From Luzula sylvatica (Eukaryota > Streptophyta > Magnoliopsida > Poales > Juncaceae), in the NCBI GenBank assembly GCA_946800325.1, contig OX326956.1, positions 43,149,052-43,213,051 of the forward strand: DNA of 64,000 nt. The letters run 5' to 3'. Every line of letters starts with the position of its first letter. Within the stretch, counting starts at the first letter, position 1. Below the pieces are notes generated by a model, which ran no database searches, was not told the DNA's origin, and saw nothing but the letters and a program-made list of their open reading frames with translations. Both the position numbers and the translations under genes were made by a program. This document shows positions 12,401-23,314 of this stretch, piece by piece.

Positions 12401-12434
12401 ATAGAACAATGGACAGAATTAAGAATAAATCCAT
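9418..12434 (-). CDS. CYP75A-like flavonoid 3',5'-hydroxylase (cytochrome P450)
   Basis: Three exons on the minus strand: 12434-11850 (195 codons), 11755-11459 (99) and 10044-9418 (208 plus stop), both introns phase 0, total 502 residues. CYP75 enzymes sit on the ER membrane, take electrons from P450 reductase and hydroxylate the flavonoid B-ring; CYP75A adds 3' and 5' hydroxyls, leading to delphinidin-type pigments. Seen: N-terminal anchor (residues 3-20), PPGP hinge (31-34), oxygen-binding AGTDTS (299-304), ExxR in KEAMR (356-359), PERF, and heme loop [10 protein letters not shown] with Cys441. AFVNRP-like, [16 protein letters not shown] and [15 protein letters not shown] stretches match F3'5'H as I recall them. 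The late FGLAL word carries Ala where F3'H usually has Thr. Divergent spots ([24 protein letters not shown]) leave substrate range open. Intron 2 is 1.41 kb. Confidence 0.85.
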
Positions 12435-12492
12435 AATTTTTTCCTCTTTGAATTGGATTAGAGTTTTAGCGAACTAGGAGAGCTCAATGTGC

Positions 12493-12501
12493 ATATATAT
12501 G
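12493..12501 (-). promoter_or_regulatory. Candidate TATA box of the P450 gene
   Basis: An alternating TA stretch (ATATATAT on either strand) about 60-65 bp upstream of the P450 start codon, at a plausible core-promoter distance for a short 5' UTR. Confidence 0.45.
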
Positions 12502-13990
12502 GGTGAGAGCATATATGGGTATAGATAAGAGTTCTGTTTTGCACCCTATAATTTAGAATGTTGAAATTGAATTATTGAGTAGGGTTTATATTGTAATTCT
12601 GTGATAAGTGGGTTGATAACATAATTATAGTGTTGCATTGCTTCATTGGATTTTGGATTTTTAAGAATGAAAACACACTTTTAAGGGCCTTAATAAAAAA
12701 TGATTTTGGGCCGAAATGATTAGGCCAGCCTTGAGAACACTGACCTCAGCTGACACAAAAATATATAATCAATCGGTAACTCAATTAACGTCATATGTAA
12801 AAATGAATTAATGATTAATTAACATGTAGGTTCATTGATACGTTCAAATTAACAATTTATTCATTTTTTGTGTTAATTGGATTACTAATTATCCTTACTA
12901 ATTTTTCTCGAAATTCGCATCTAGGATGGGAGAGAGGAGCCGTGAACAAGACCGGCTCCGAGGTAAGCCAAGCAAGCCCCTGGGCTAGGACAACCGTCTC
13001 GGCAAGGACAACATATTAGAGAAATTTTTGAAGTATATGTTGTTACGCCATGAAAAAACTGAACTTGAGGAAGAAGAAAGTAAATAATACGGTGAGATTG
13101 TATGTGAATGTTAATTTGTAAAGGATGAAACTATTCATACTGTTTATTGACTACACGGAATGTATTGCAAATTCACTACATTAATCAAAGAATGATGGGC
13201 CTACACTAATTAAATAAGTTTGTTGGTGTTTTAACTTACTTTGCATATGTTTACCTTTTAGTACTCGTAGATGACGTGACATTATATTATTAATTATATA
13301 TTTCAATTTAGTTAATATATACAAAGTTGTAGAATACAATGACATATAGTTAGGTGAATTCAACAAATCTCTTAAACATTTTATGTACAATCCAAATGAG
13401 CCAACTTTCATGTGTAGCCCTTACAAATTCTCAAAATATATTATCTGCCATCACAAAATTGAAATATCATAGATAACCCAAAAAATATCATTTATATCAT
13501 CTCTTTCTTTATTTATTTTAGAAGATTCATAAAAAATTATTGGTTCATTCTCTTTTATTTATGTATCTATTAAGTGAAATCAAATAGTTCAGATATTTTT
13601 AGAAATTTGAAACAAATGATATTAGTAATATTTCTCATTTTTATTGGTGTTCATTATATTTCATATTATTTGGGAGTAGATGTAAAGTTTTGTGGCTTTT
13701 AAGGATATTTCATATTCCATGTAGATATATCAAAAATGAATACAAGATGTATGCACTAGTGGAACACTGCAAATAATTGGTTAATTAAAAAAAAATCTGC
13801 AAATGATTTATTAATTAGAAAAGTAGAAAAAATCATCAATCAATGGCAACTAGTGGGCTTTGAGAAAAAAAAAGAGAACTTGTAGTTTTTGTCATTAGTC
13901 AATTTGAGTAAGACATTAGTTATAACGATATTAAAAAATTCTTGCAACTACATGAAAATAAAAGAATACTACCGAGTCTTCATCTACATA
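12502..13990. other. Intergenic, no gene recognised
   Basis: About 1.5 kb of AT-rich DNA with only short chance reading frames. A brief GC-richer patch at 12925-13010 has no identity I can support. Confidence 0.4.
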
Positions 13991-14158
13991 TTTCTGGAAG
14001 ACCCAACATTAATTGAGGATCAAGGAATAGACGGATTTCTGGAAGATCTTGAGGATACAGAAACAACAGAATTTCTGAAAGATCACACATTGATTAAGGA
14101 TCAAAGAATAGAAAAATCTCTGCAATACCAAACATTGATTGAAGAAATTCTGCAATAA
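13990..14158. repeat. Degenerate tandem repeat at the ndhD pseudogene end
   Basis: Roughly three to four imperfect units built on ATTTCTGGAAGA...CATTGATTGAGGATCAA, each about 50-60 bp. The array lies where the plastid-like ndhD frame loses similarity. The plus strand stays open across it for 89 codons (13889-14158), which I treat as fortuitous. Confidence 0.5.
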
Positions 14159-14481
14159 AACTACTTGTTCCTGGTAATGCAAGAAAAGCTATTGAGAAAC
14201 TACTGAAGACAATCAATATTTTTGGCTTTGAGATAAATATCTCTCCCATCTCTTCAAAATAAACAAAATGCATTGTATCACAATCTATTCCTACTAATAA
14301 AAATAAAATAAAGCATTACTAAATCTATGATAAAACATTTTTAAAATGGCTCCATTGACATTGAGTCCGATATCAGTTATAGAACCAATTCCTAGAGTTA
14401 TGAAATTCATATGAGATACATAAAAAAAATATTCTTTTTTTTTCGTTGACCAAAAGAAGTTAAAGCTCCAAAAATAATTTA

Positions 14482-15248
14482 TCATTTATACTTATGTATA
14501 AAGTTGGAAGAAATGGAGCTCATACATGAGGCCACGTCATCAAGGGCTTTTTTGTAAAAAAAATATTTTTAAATTTATATTTTGGTCCTTTTTAGTTTAA
14601 AAAATTACATTTTGGTCCTTTTTAGTTTCAAAAATTACATTTTGGTTCTTTTTATTTATATCTTGATCCTCTTTTATTTACATTTCGGTCCTTTTTTACA
14701 TTTTTGAATTTACATTTTGGTCCTTTTATTTATATTTTGGTCCTTTTTAATTTAAGTTTATATTTTGGTCCTTTTTATTAACATTTTGGTCCTTTTTTAT
14801 TTACACTTCAGTCTTTTTTTATATTTTAATTTATATTTCGGTCCTTTTTATTTATATGTTGGTCCTTTTTAGTTTTAATTTATAGTTTGGTCATTTTTAT
14901 TTACATTTCGGTTTTTTTTACATTCTGATCATTTTTTTTTATTTTACATTTGGTCTTTGTTTCCTATTTTACATACATATTAAAATTTGTGAATATGTCA
15001 TGATTATATTAATCGAATTTAGAAGCACCTGAGCAAATGCTATTTATACAAATTATATTAGAAAATAATATTTGTGATAGACTAATTTCGTGAACCTCAT
15101 ACATCTATTGACATCATGATATTTGCAAATATGTCATGATTAGATTAATTTAGTTGAAACGCATGCGCGTTAATTCGCACATGCGTTAATTCTATTTAAA
15201 TAATTATATAAAAAACATCCCGCGCAATTGCGCGGGGATAAAGTTAGT
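14482..15248 (+). mobile_element. Non-autonomous Helitron inserted in the ndhD pseudogene
   Basis: Starts TCATTTATACTTATG after an A and ends in a strong palindrome CCCGCGCAATTGCGCGGG (15218-15236), followed 12 bases later by TTAG and a T. The expected Helitron terminus is CTRR, so the first base is changed. The 5' part carries the GGCCACGTCATCA word common near plant Helitron starts. No terminal repeats and no target duplication, as expected. The ndhD frame breaks almost exactly at both ends, which fixes the boundaries independently. Nothing coding inside. Confidence 0.62.
14570..14945. repeat. TTTGGTCCTTTTT minisatellite inside the Helitron
   Basis: About fifteen irregular copies of a 20-30 bp unit, roughly ATTTTGGTCCTTTTTATTTA, fill the middle of the Helitron. 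Confidence 0.7.
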
Positions 15249-15866
15249 TTATATTATTACTAATAGAAAGGAGAAAATATAGAATGAGCATCTGGTGATA
15301 ATTCCATATTAATTCGAATCAATCCATATGACCCCATTTTAAATAAAATGCCAACTAATAAAATGCATGTATTGTAATATATTTCTTAATGAGTACGTAT
15401 TTTAAATTATATAAATCCACTCATGCTAACAAGAAAATAGAACCCCTGCAGCGTATAAAATAAACTGAGTAACTGAATAAAGATACACCTCCCCCATACT
15501 GCCCCACATTGATAAAAGTAAGTGAACAAGAATTAATTTTAATTTCCACATTATAAAATAAAATAATTGAGATTTTTGAGTAACCCACCAAGCTGTTCAA
15601 CTAAAATAGTAATAAATCCTGACAGTAAAAGGATTCTATTAAACTCAATTGATTCCCAATCTCGAGTGAAAGTCTAATATATTTATCCCCTTATTCACTT
15701 TAAATCTTAAAAAAAAAAAGAATAACTTAATAATAAAGACAAGATCCTTTTTTTTTTTAACCAGAAAAAGCCGTGCTCAAAATGATAGATAATTTTCATC
15801 GAGTACGAGTTCTTTCGGTAAAGAGGAATCAAACAAATAATTCAAATGGAACTTTTTTATAAGATA

Positions 15867-17290
<1,424 letters not shown>

Positions 17291-17292
17291 AA

Positions 17293-18243
17293 CTATTTGG
17301 GAGTTTGATCTTGATACAAAATGACAAGACACTTAAGGATCTTCGCCATAGTAAAATTTAATTCTACAAGATATTCTCTACGAAAATTGGGAATTAAAAA
17401 AAAATCTTTTGGTTCTCTGTTTATAATTTCTAACAATATCCTTCTTTCTGACCTTAAGAGACAATAATAGATTTCGGACGACAGTTCTAATTGGTCAATA
17501 AAAATAGAATCCCATGAAATGGAGAGTTTCTTGTTTTTTTTTCTTAATTCGTTTAATTCTTCGATTGTTTCGTCTGTTTCTTTATTGAACTCTTCTATTT
17601 CTTCCCAAAACTTCAATTCAGATGTTCTATCTTGAAAGATTAAAGGAGGTATCATAAATGTTTTTTTTTTTTAAAAGAATGTCCGTTTTTTCCGGATAGA
17701 GAAAAGGCATAAATAATTCTATCGAATTCATAGAAGCTTCACGAAGTGCTTCTCTAGGAGTTAAACTCCCATTTGTCCATATTTCTAGAAAAAAGTATCT
17801 CTCCGTCTTCATTTTCATTATGACAATTATGAATTGTATAATTTACAGCTCGAACATGCATGAATATAACATCTTTATGATAACTTCCATTTTGGTAAAT
17901 CTATTGGTAATTCAATTGATAAATCTATTGGTTTTGTCAGGGTAGCTATATATTGTGTTGTGTCAACTATTTGCACAAAAGGTGACACACTAATATCTTT
18001 AGCAGTTATACAACCAGGACTAGTGACGCGAATTGATGCCTTTAGGATTCGATTGGTAAAACTTCTCAATACAATTTGTTTTAGATTTTCTAAGATTTCA
18101 TATATTGGTTCTTCAAGACCTACTATCCGACCATATTCATCGAATATTTGGATCTTATTCAATTTGGCACGTGTAATAGATGTTCCTTTGATTTCTCCAA
18201 GTAAAACTCTTCGCATAGTAATACCGATGGTATAACTATCCAA
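17293..18243 (-). pseudogene. rpoA: Plastid rpoA pseudogene
   Basis: Minus-strand remains of the alpha subunit of the plastid-encoded RNA polymerase, in three or more frames. 18243-17875 reads ITMRRVLLGEIKGTSITRAK to IATLTKPIDL. About 17870-17770 continues in another frame ([12 protein letters not shown]). 17818-17627 holds [16 protein letters not shown]. 17655-17293 holds SIFIDQLEL and the C-terminal helix-hairpin region. A stop (TAA) directly precedes the first open piece and the N-terminal third is missing. The order of pieces follows RpoA, so this is one gene broken by frameshifts. Divergence is greater than I would expect for a recent plastid copy. rpoA next to psaC is not the usual plastid order. 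Confidence 0.8.
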
Positions 18244-18835
18244 TTATGTATATCTGTGTATAGAGTATACATAGATACTTGGAGAAAGAAATTGGAGGGT
18301 GGTTTTCCAGTTTATAGTTACCATATTAGATAATATGGTAATATATAGTAATATTGGATTCCTTTATTAAACAATGATGTAATGAGATAATCTTGTTGTA
18401 ATTTTTTTATGCCCTGTGAACTTGTTTTTATGGCCAGATGTAGTTGATTTTTTTTTAATTGTATATTTATTTGAGTTCATAAAAATTTGGTTTTGTTTTT
18501 GTTGGTTCAAATTTCCTATTGTTTGATTATCTCAAATACAATGTCGATACTACTAACGAAATCTAGCAAGATAAATGTGTAGGAGATAGGTACAAAATGA
18601 AAGGATCAATCAAGAATAACAACAATCAAAGACGTCAAAGAATCACGGATAAAATCAAGACGCACATGAATCAAGACATTGAAGAATTGCGAAGAAGATC
18701 AAGACATAGAAGATTCCGCAAGTTGGGATATCTACCTAATCATCAATACAATATATAGGTATCTCTAAACTTGTTTAAAAGATTAAACTCAATGAAAAAG
18801 TACTTGAATTCAATTAAAAAGGCTGAAATCAGTAT

Positions 18836-19385
18836 GTCCGTTGCAACGGAATTCCAGTCCGTTGTAACGGAACTACTCGATTTATTCAACATGGGAAAAA
18901 CCAGTATAGTCCGTTGCAACGTAATCACCAATACGTTGTAACGGAAATGTACGTTGTAACGGAATTCTATCTCCGTTGCAACGTTATTTTATTTCCAATG
19001 AGGAAGCCTGTCACAGAAGAATGTCCGTTGTAACGGACATCAATGTCCGTTGTAACGGACATCAAGGCTTCACTTCAGTATAAACTTACACATACGTCCG
19101 TTGCAACGGATTAACCAAACCGTTGTAACGGAACACCTCATCCCGTTGTAACGGAAAACTCTCCGTTGCAACGGGAATTAAATCCAAAGATGAAGTGTTG
19201 TCTAAGTAGAAGGTCCGTTGTAACGGACACAAGTCCGTGGCAACGGACTAGCTAACACATAGTTCCGTTGTAACGTACTACTTACGTTACAACGGACTGT
19301 GTAATAAATTCAAGTACGACAGCCTCCAACGGCTAGTTTTTGAATCACTCCGTTGCAACGGACCATATGTCCGTTGCAACGGACT
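18836..19385. repeat. Cluster of 18 TCCGTTGYAACGGA palindromes in the 5' LTR
   Basis: About eighteen copies of a 14-bp palindrome, perfect or one or two bases off (variants start TACG or end ACGTA), spaced irregularly at roughly 15-60 bp. The half-site YAACGG matches the Myb-type core, also the core of plant mitosis-specific activator elements bound by three-repeat MYBs. The cluster sits directly upstream of the LTR TATA box, where an enhancer would be. The same block is in the 3' LTR (34026-34575). Confidence 0.9.
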
Positions 19386-19423
19386 ATTCAGAATAAGCAA
19401 TTCAGGGAAGGGACTATGTGTTC

Positions 19424-19431
19424 TATAAATA
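19424..19431 (+). promoter_or_regulatory. LTR TATA box of the outer element
   Basis: TATAAATA, followed by a pyrimidine-rich leader (CCCTCATTCTCTCTCC). Good candidate core promoter; transcription would start about 30 bp downstream. The copy in the 3' LTR is at about 34614. Confidence 0.7.
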
Positions 19432-19983
19432 GAACCCTTCCCTCATTCTCTCTCCTCACTTCAACCATCCAATTCTAAACTTATAAAGAGAGAAACCTTG
19501 CTATATCATTGAGTAAAAACAATCTTCTAAATCATTCTTAGAGATTAGATTTCCCTCTTCCCTTCCAAATACTATTCCCAACTTGCGTGACCGATCACGT
19601 TTAGTTAGTATTTAGATATTGTAATAGGCTAGTACCAAGAGTGTAAAGCCGCCATAGATCGAGAGAAACGTGTAACTCGATCTAGGCAAAACCTTGTACG
19701 AGTGAGTTGGAATTCAGTCGAACGCCGAAAAGGCACAAGGCATTCCCGGAGACGTAGGTACTCGCAATTAATTGAATCGGTCAATTAAGCGAGTAAAGGG
19801 TGAGTTAAAGCTACAAAGCAATCACCTACCGAACTCCGTAATAAACATCGCGTGTTCGGTATCTTCTTTTCATTATTAACTTAAATTTATATTCCGCACT
19901 AAAATTAGAATTTGTATACCTAGTCGAAAATTGCCCATTAGTTTACCTATTCACCCCCCTCTAGGTTAGAATTAACCAACAAT

Positions 19984-19996
19984 TGGTATCAGAGCA
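19984..19996 (+). other. Primer binding site of the outer element
   Basis: TGGTATCAGAGCA, two bases after the LTR end, complementary to the 3' end of initiator Met-tRNA. Confidence 0.92.
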
Positions 19997-20034
19997 AAAT
20001 ACTAACCGTCTCTTTGTGTAAAGTGACAACTTGT

Positions 20035-21497
20035 ATGACGATCATGGCCTTCATTAATAATAAGAACCAAATTACAACACACCCGAAACACGCTCCATGG
20101 AACAAACGAAAAGATTATCCACAAGGTGGAGATATATCGAAATTGAGACGCGAACGAACACACGAAGAAAAATGTCCAATCTATAAAGGCAAAAAGAAGA
20201 CCAAACAACTCGGTAACGCTAAGGCTTTAATGGTCACATCGGATCCATGGGGAGATTCGGAAAGCTCAAACTCATCTTCCGACTCGGAGTATAATGGTGC
20301 ACACACAATCGCAAATGCAACCCTAATGGCGGAATGCACTCCTTCGATGGATGATGTGGTAGAAAGAGCCATTCAAGCAATGCTCCTCCAACGAGGTCCA
20401 ATACCGAGACCACGTGCACCACACTCTCCGAGCTTCACCTCTCATGCATCTACATCCAACCCATCGCCGGACCAAGATCATGAGGTATTTCTCAAACCAA
20501 TAATATATTCAACTAGTTCAACCTCGGATTCATGTTCCTCACCAAAATTAAACTCACAACTCGAACTTGAATCATTCGACGCTCTCTTAAGAGACGTGGA
20601 TGAACCAAGTCCAAATGAGAGAAAGGTCGAGAGCACAATTCTAGCTCTAAATGCAAAGGTAGCTTCCCTAGAATTATCGGTCAAAGCATACCAAGCACAA
20701 TTGAAGGAATTCCAAGGCTTTTCAAAGTGTGAATGCAAGAACCTCAACCTTGAGATATCTCACCTAAGATTAGAACTCCAAAACTCCAAAGTAGAAAATG
20801 AATCCTTGATGAAGGCTCGTGCATCATGCGCACCAATCACCCCGTCATTGGATCAAATATTGAAAGGGGCGTTAGTGGGACAAAAGCCAAACGACAAGTC
20901 GGGTCTCGGATTCAAAAAGGAGAGTAAACCCGGCCTCTCAAAATCAAACGATCAAAAAGGTAAACGGGAGAACAATCAACGAAACAATTGCGGAAATGCA
21001 TTCATATACCATGATCAAAACAAAGGTAAAAATGTTAGATGGGAACATCCCACAAATAATCGGTTCTATCCTAGGAATGACCATTTTACGCAACCATCAT
21101 CCCACCGACGCACCGACTTGGGACGACCCGAGCGTGTGTTTCAACGGGGATCAAATGGGTACTTTTATGAGCTGAATTACCCCGCAAACCGTTCATATCA
21201 ACAAAGGGCTCCTAAACCTTACAACCATACGCGCAAACCTTTTCAACCGAAAAACAACTTTTTCAACTCGACCAAACCAATACCTCAAACAAAAACCTTA
21301 CCGAACCAACTCTCAAATCACTTTGTAAAAAGTTCCGAAACCATCAACAAACCGACAATTGCCTTTTGCAATTATTGTTGTAAGTTAGGACACATATCCA
21401 CGAGTTGTGATCTTCGCTACTCAAACTCCACTAAAAAATTTGTATGGATGCGTAAAGATAGACACACCATGGGTCCCTCCACCTCAAATGGTGTTGG
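20035..21497 (+). pseudogene. Gag remnant of the outer element, interrupted by copy A
   Basis: Open from the ATG at 20035 to the copia insertion at 21497. If the insert and one target copy are ignored, the frame continues only five more codons (30578 onward) to a TAA at 30591-30593. The N-terminal capsid (UBN2-type) region seems absent; the frame starts within basic, Ser/Asp-rich linker sequence. Around residues 200-270 is a predicted coiled coil, then a long basic, Asn-rich stretch, then a zinc knuckle CNYCCKLGHISTSC (CX2CX4HX4C) and the following KKFVWMRK word typical of Sirevirus Gag. In the present DNA the frame runs 44 codons into the inserted LTR (stop at 21630). Probably non-functional here. 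Confidence 0.75.
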
Positions 21498-23270
21498 TGT
21501 TGGGGAATCCGGGCAACTTTGTTGCAATCAGATTGCGCAGCGGAATTTACCCGAACCCCTTAAGCCATGGATCTGTGTATCGCTAATTAGATACGAAGGA
21601 AGAGTTTCAAAATTTTCACCTCAGATTTAGTTCAAATCTGGTTGAAGGAAGCTTCCTGAGATCACGTTGGTGTGCTCGAACCGGCACTACCCTCTATCGG
21701 TATCCACACGCGACTCGTATAGGCTGGATGTGAAGACCTCCGATGCTAGTCGGATCCTTCCTCCCTTCAGAAAATCTGCTTGCTTCTCTTTTCTTTCACA
21801 AAGAAATTCAGCCAAGCTTCACTCTTTTCTTTTCACTGAGAAAACCTTTTTCTCTTCTTTTTGACTCTCCAAGAAAACTCTTTTCTTTTAGTCAAAAATC
21901 TGTTCTAGAAAAATGAGTGAATCTTCTTCTTCTTTCTTTCAAGAAGTCTTGGTGTGTGTTTTTCATCGAGTGGGGAAAAAACTCTTTTCTTCCCACTCAC
22001 TATCTTTCATCCAATGAATGATATCCTGAGCATTAATACCATGCACCCATACATGCATGTAGCATTCATTTAATGCTATACACCTTCTGTTCGAACAGAA
22101 TAATATCCTCGTTCGAACAGAATAATATCCACGTTCGAACAGAATAATATCCTGATTCAAACTGAATAATATCTATGTATCTGATTTTCTGTGTCCAGTC
22201 CGAACTTGTCTTTGTGTGTGACCCTATAGGTTTATTTAAAGTTGGCAGCATATTAAATCTCTATTTAAATATGCAAATCATAGTTGGCCTCTAGCAAGGC
22301 ATTATGACTACCCAAATTAAATAAATGATTTGTGATCATAACCTATTTATCAAATAGACAAATTTCTAGCTCTCTTGTTCATACGATATCTGTTGATCAA
22401 AGACATGGTCAAATGTCATCCTTTCTAAATCAACTTAACTCTTTCCCGATATAGAATTAGATTGAATGTTCAATTAGTATTAACAACACATGTTAATCTT
22501 ATTGAGCGTGGCCACGCATTTCCTTCAATCCTAATTCATCAGGGGGCCCTGAGAGATATCTCTTTCAATCATGAAAGGAACAACTTCCATCTTGGTTATT
22601 CACATCCTCCAACATGCTTCATGTAATACCCAATGATGATCTTGATTACCCGGTTAAAGATAACAAAGAAACATATCTAAGTATCACAATTCACAGGTGA
22701 GAAATCTAATGATAACCTCAGGTCAAAGAACTAAAATTCTATTTGTTTATGAGAATATATATAATGACAATAACCATGTATATTCTCATAAGTTGGTCAG
22801 TCCAATATGTAGTCTCTAATACATATCTATATTCCATATTTGACATCACTACATCTCTATGTATTCCATGTCCATGATCAGTAAAACATAATCATCTCAT
22901 ATGCGAATATACTGGTGTACATATATATTCTATTTCTTTAGACATGTATATCTCTATATACATCATATATATGACCAGGGACATTTAGATTCGTATTACG
23001 TTCATTGATACAGTTTTACTATCATAATCACATATTATGATGATGTATGAACTAGTGATACAATTCAAGGCTTATTCACATATTCCTAAATATGTTAAAT
23101 AACCTGTACACGTATTAAATAAAACTTTAATTCAATATTAAAATATTAGATTAACAACACATAAATAATAACTATCCTTTGTTTACATACAAGCTAAACA
23201 GTTTAGCCTAGGGTATTATTTAGTTCAGCCCAGGGCATTATTTCATTCAGCCTAGGGCATTATTCCTTCA
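21498..23270 (-). repeat. Left (3') LTR of copy A
   Basis: Plus-strand TGTTGGGGAATCC to ATTCCTTCA. It holds three direct copies of TTCGAACAGAATAATATCC-like units at about 22088-22150. Confidence 0.93.
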
Positions 23271-23281
23271 GTCTCCCACTT
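23271..23281 (-). other. Polypurine tract of copy A
   Basis: Minus-strand AAGTGGGAGAC immediately upstream of the 3' LTR; primes plus-strand synthesis. Confidence 0.8.
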
Positions 23282-23314
23282 GCACTAGGGTGAACTGATA
23301 ATAATAATACACAC

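Larger units (their letters stand above)
14120..15690 (-). pseudogene. ndhD: Plastid ndhD pseudogene, interrupted by a Helitron
   Basis: On the minus strand, pieces resembling the plastid NADH dehydrogenase subunit 4 follow one another in order. Around 15690-15645 is DFHSRLGIN, then stops. Around 15545-15460 is [21 protein letters not shown]. Around 15390-15280 is [18 protein letters not shown]. After the inserted Helitron (14482-15248), YVSHMNFITLGIGSITDIGL lies at about 14420-14360, and FVYFEEMGEIFISKP to SSFIAEFLQ at about 14270-14130. Multiple stops and frameshifts show it is dead. Order psaC then ndhD on one strand is the standard plastid arrangement. The N-terminus and roughly the last quarter are missing or unrecognisable. 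Confidence 0.8.
18500..19981 (+). repeat. 5' LTR of the outer element
   Basis: TGTTGGTTCAAATTT to AATTAACCAACA. It contains a 550-bp cluster of palindromes (18836-19385), then a TATA box and a CT-rich leader. Confidence 0.93.

Noticed and set aside
13889..14158. 89-codon plus-strand open frame
   Set aside because: It is the antisense of the ndhD pseudogene end plus a tandem repeat; the composition is repetitive and no start context or homology supports a gene.
14284..14330. Alternative Helitron 5' end (TCTATTCCTACTAATAAAA)
   Set aside because: Recognisable ndhD sequence lies between here and 14481, so the insertion boundary must be at 14482.
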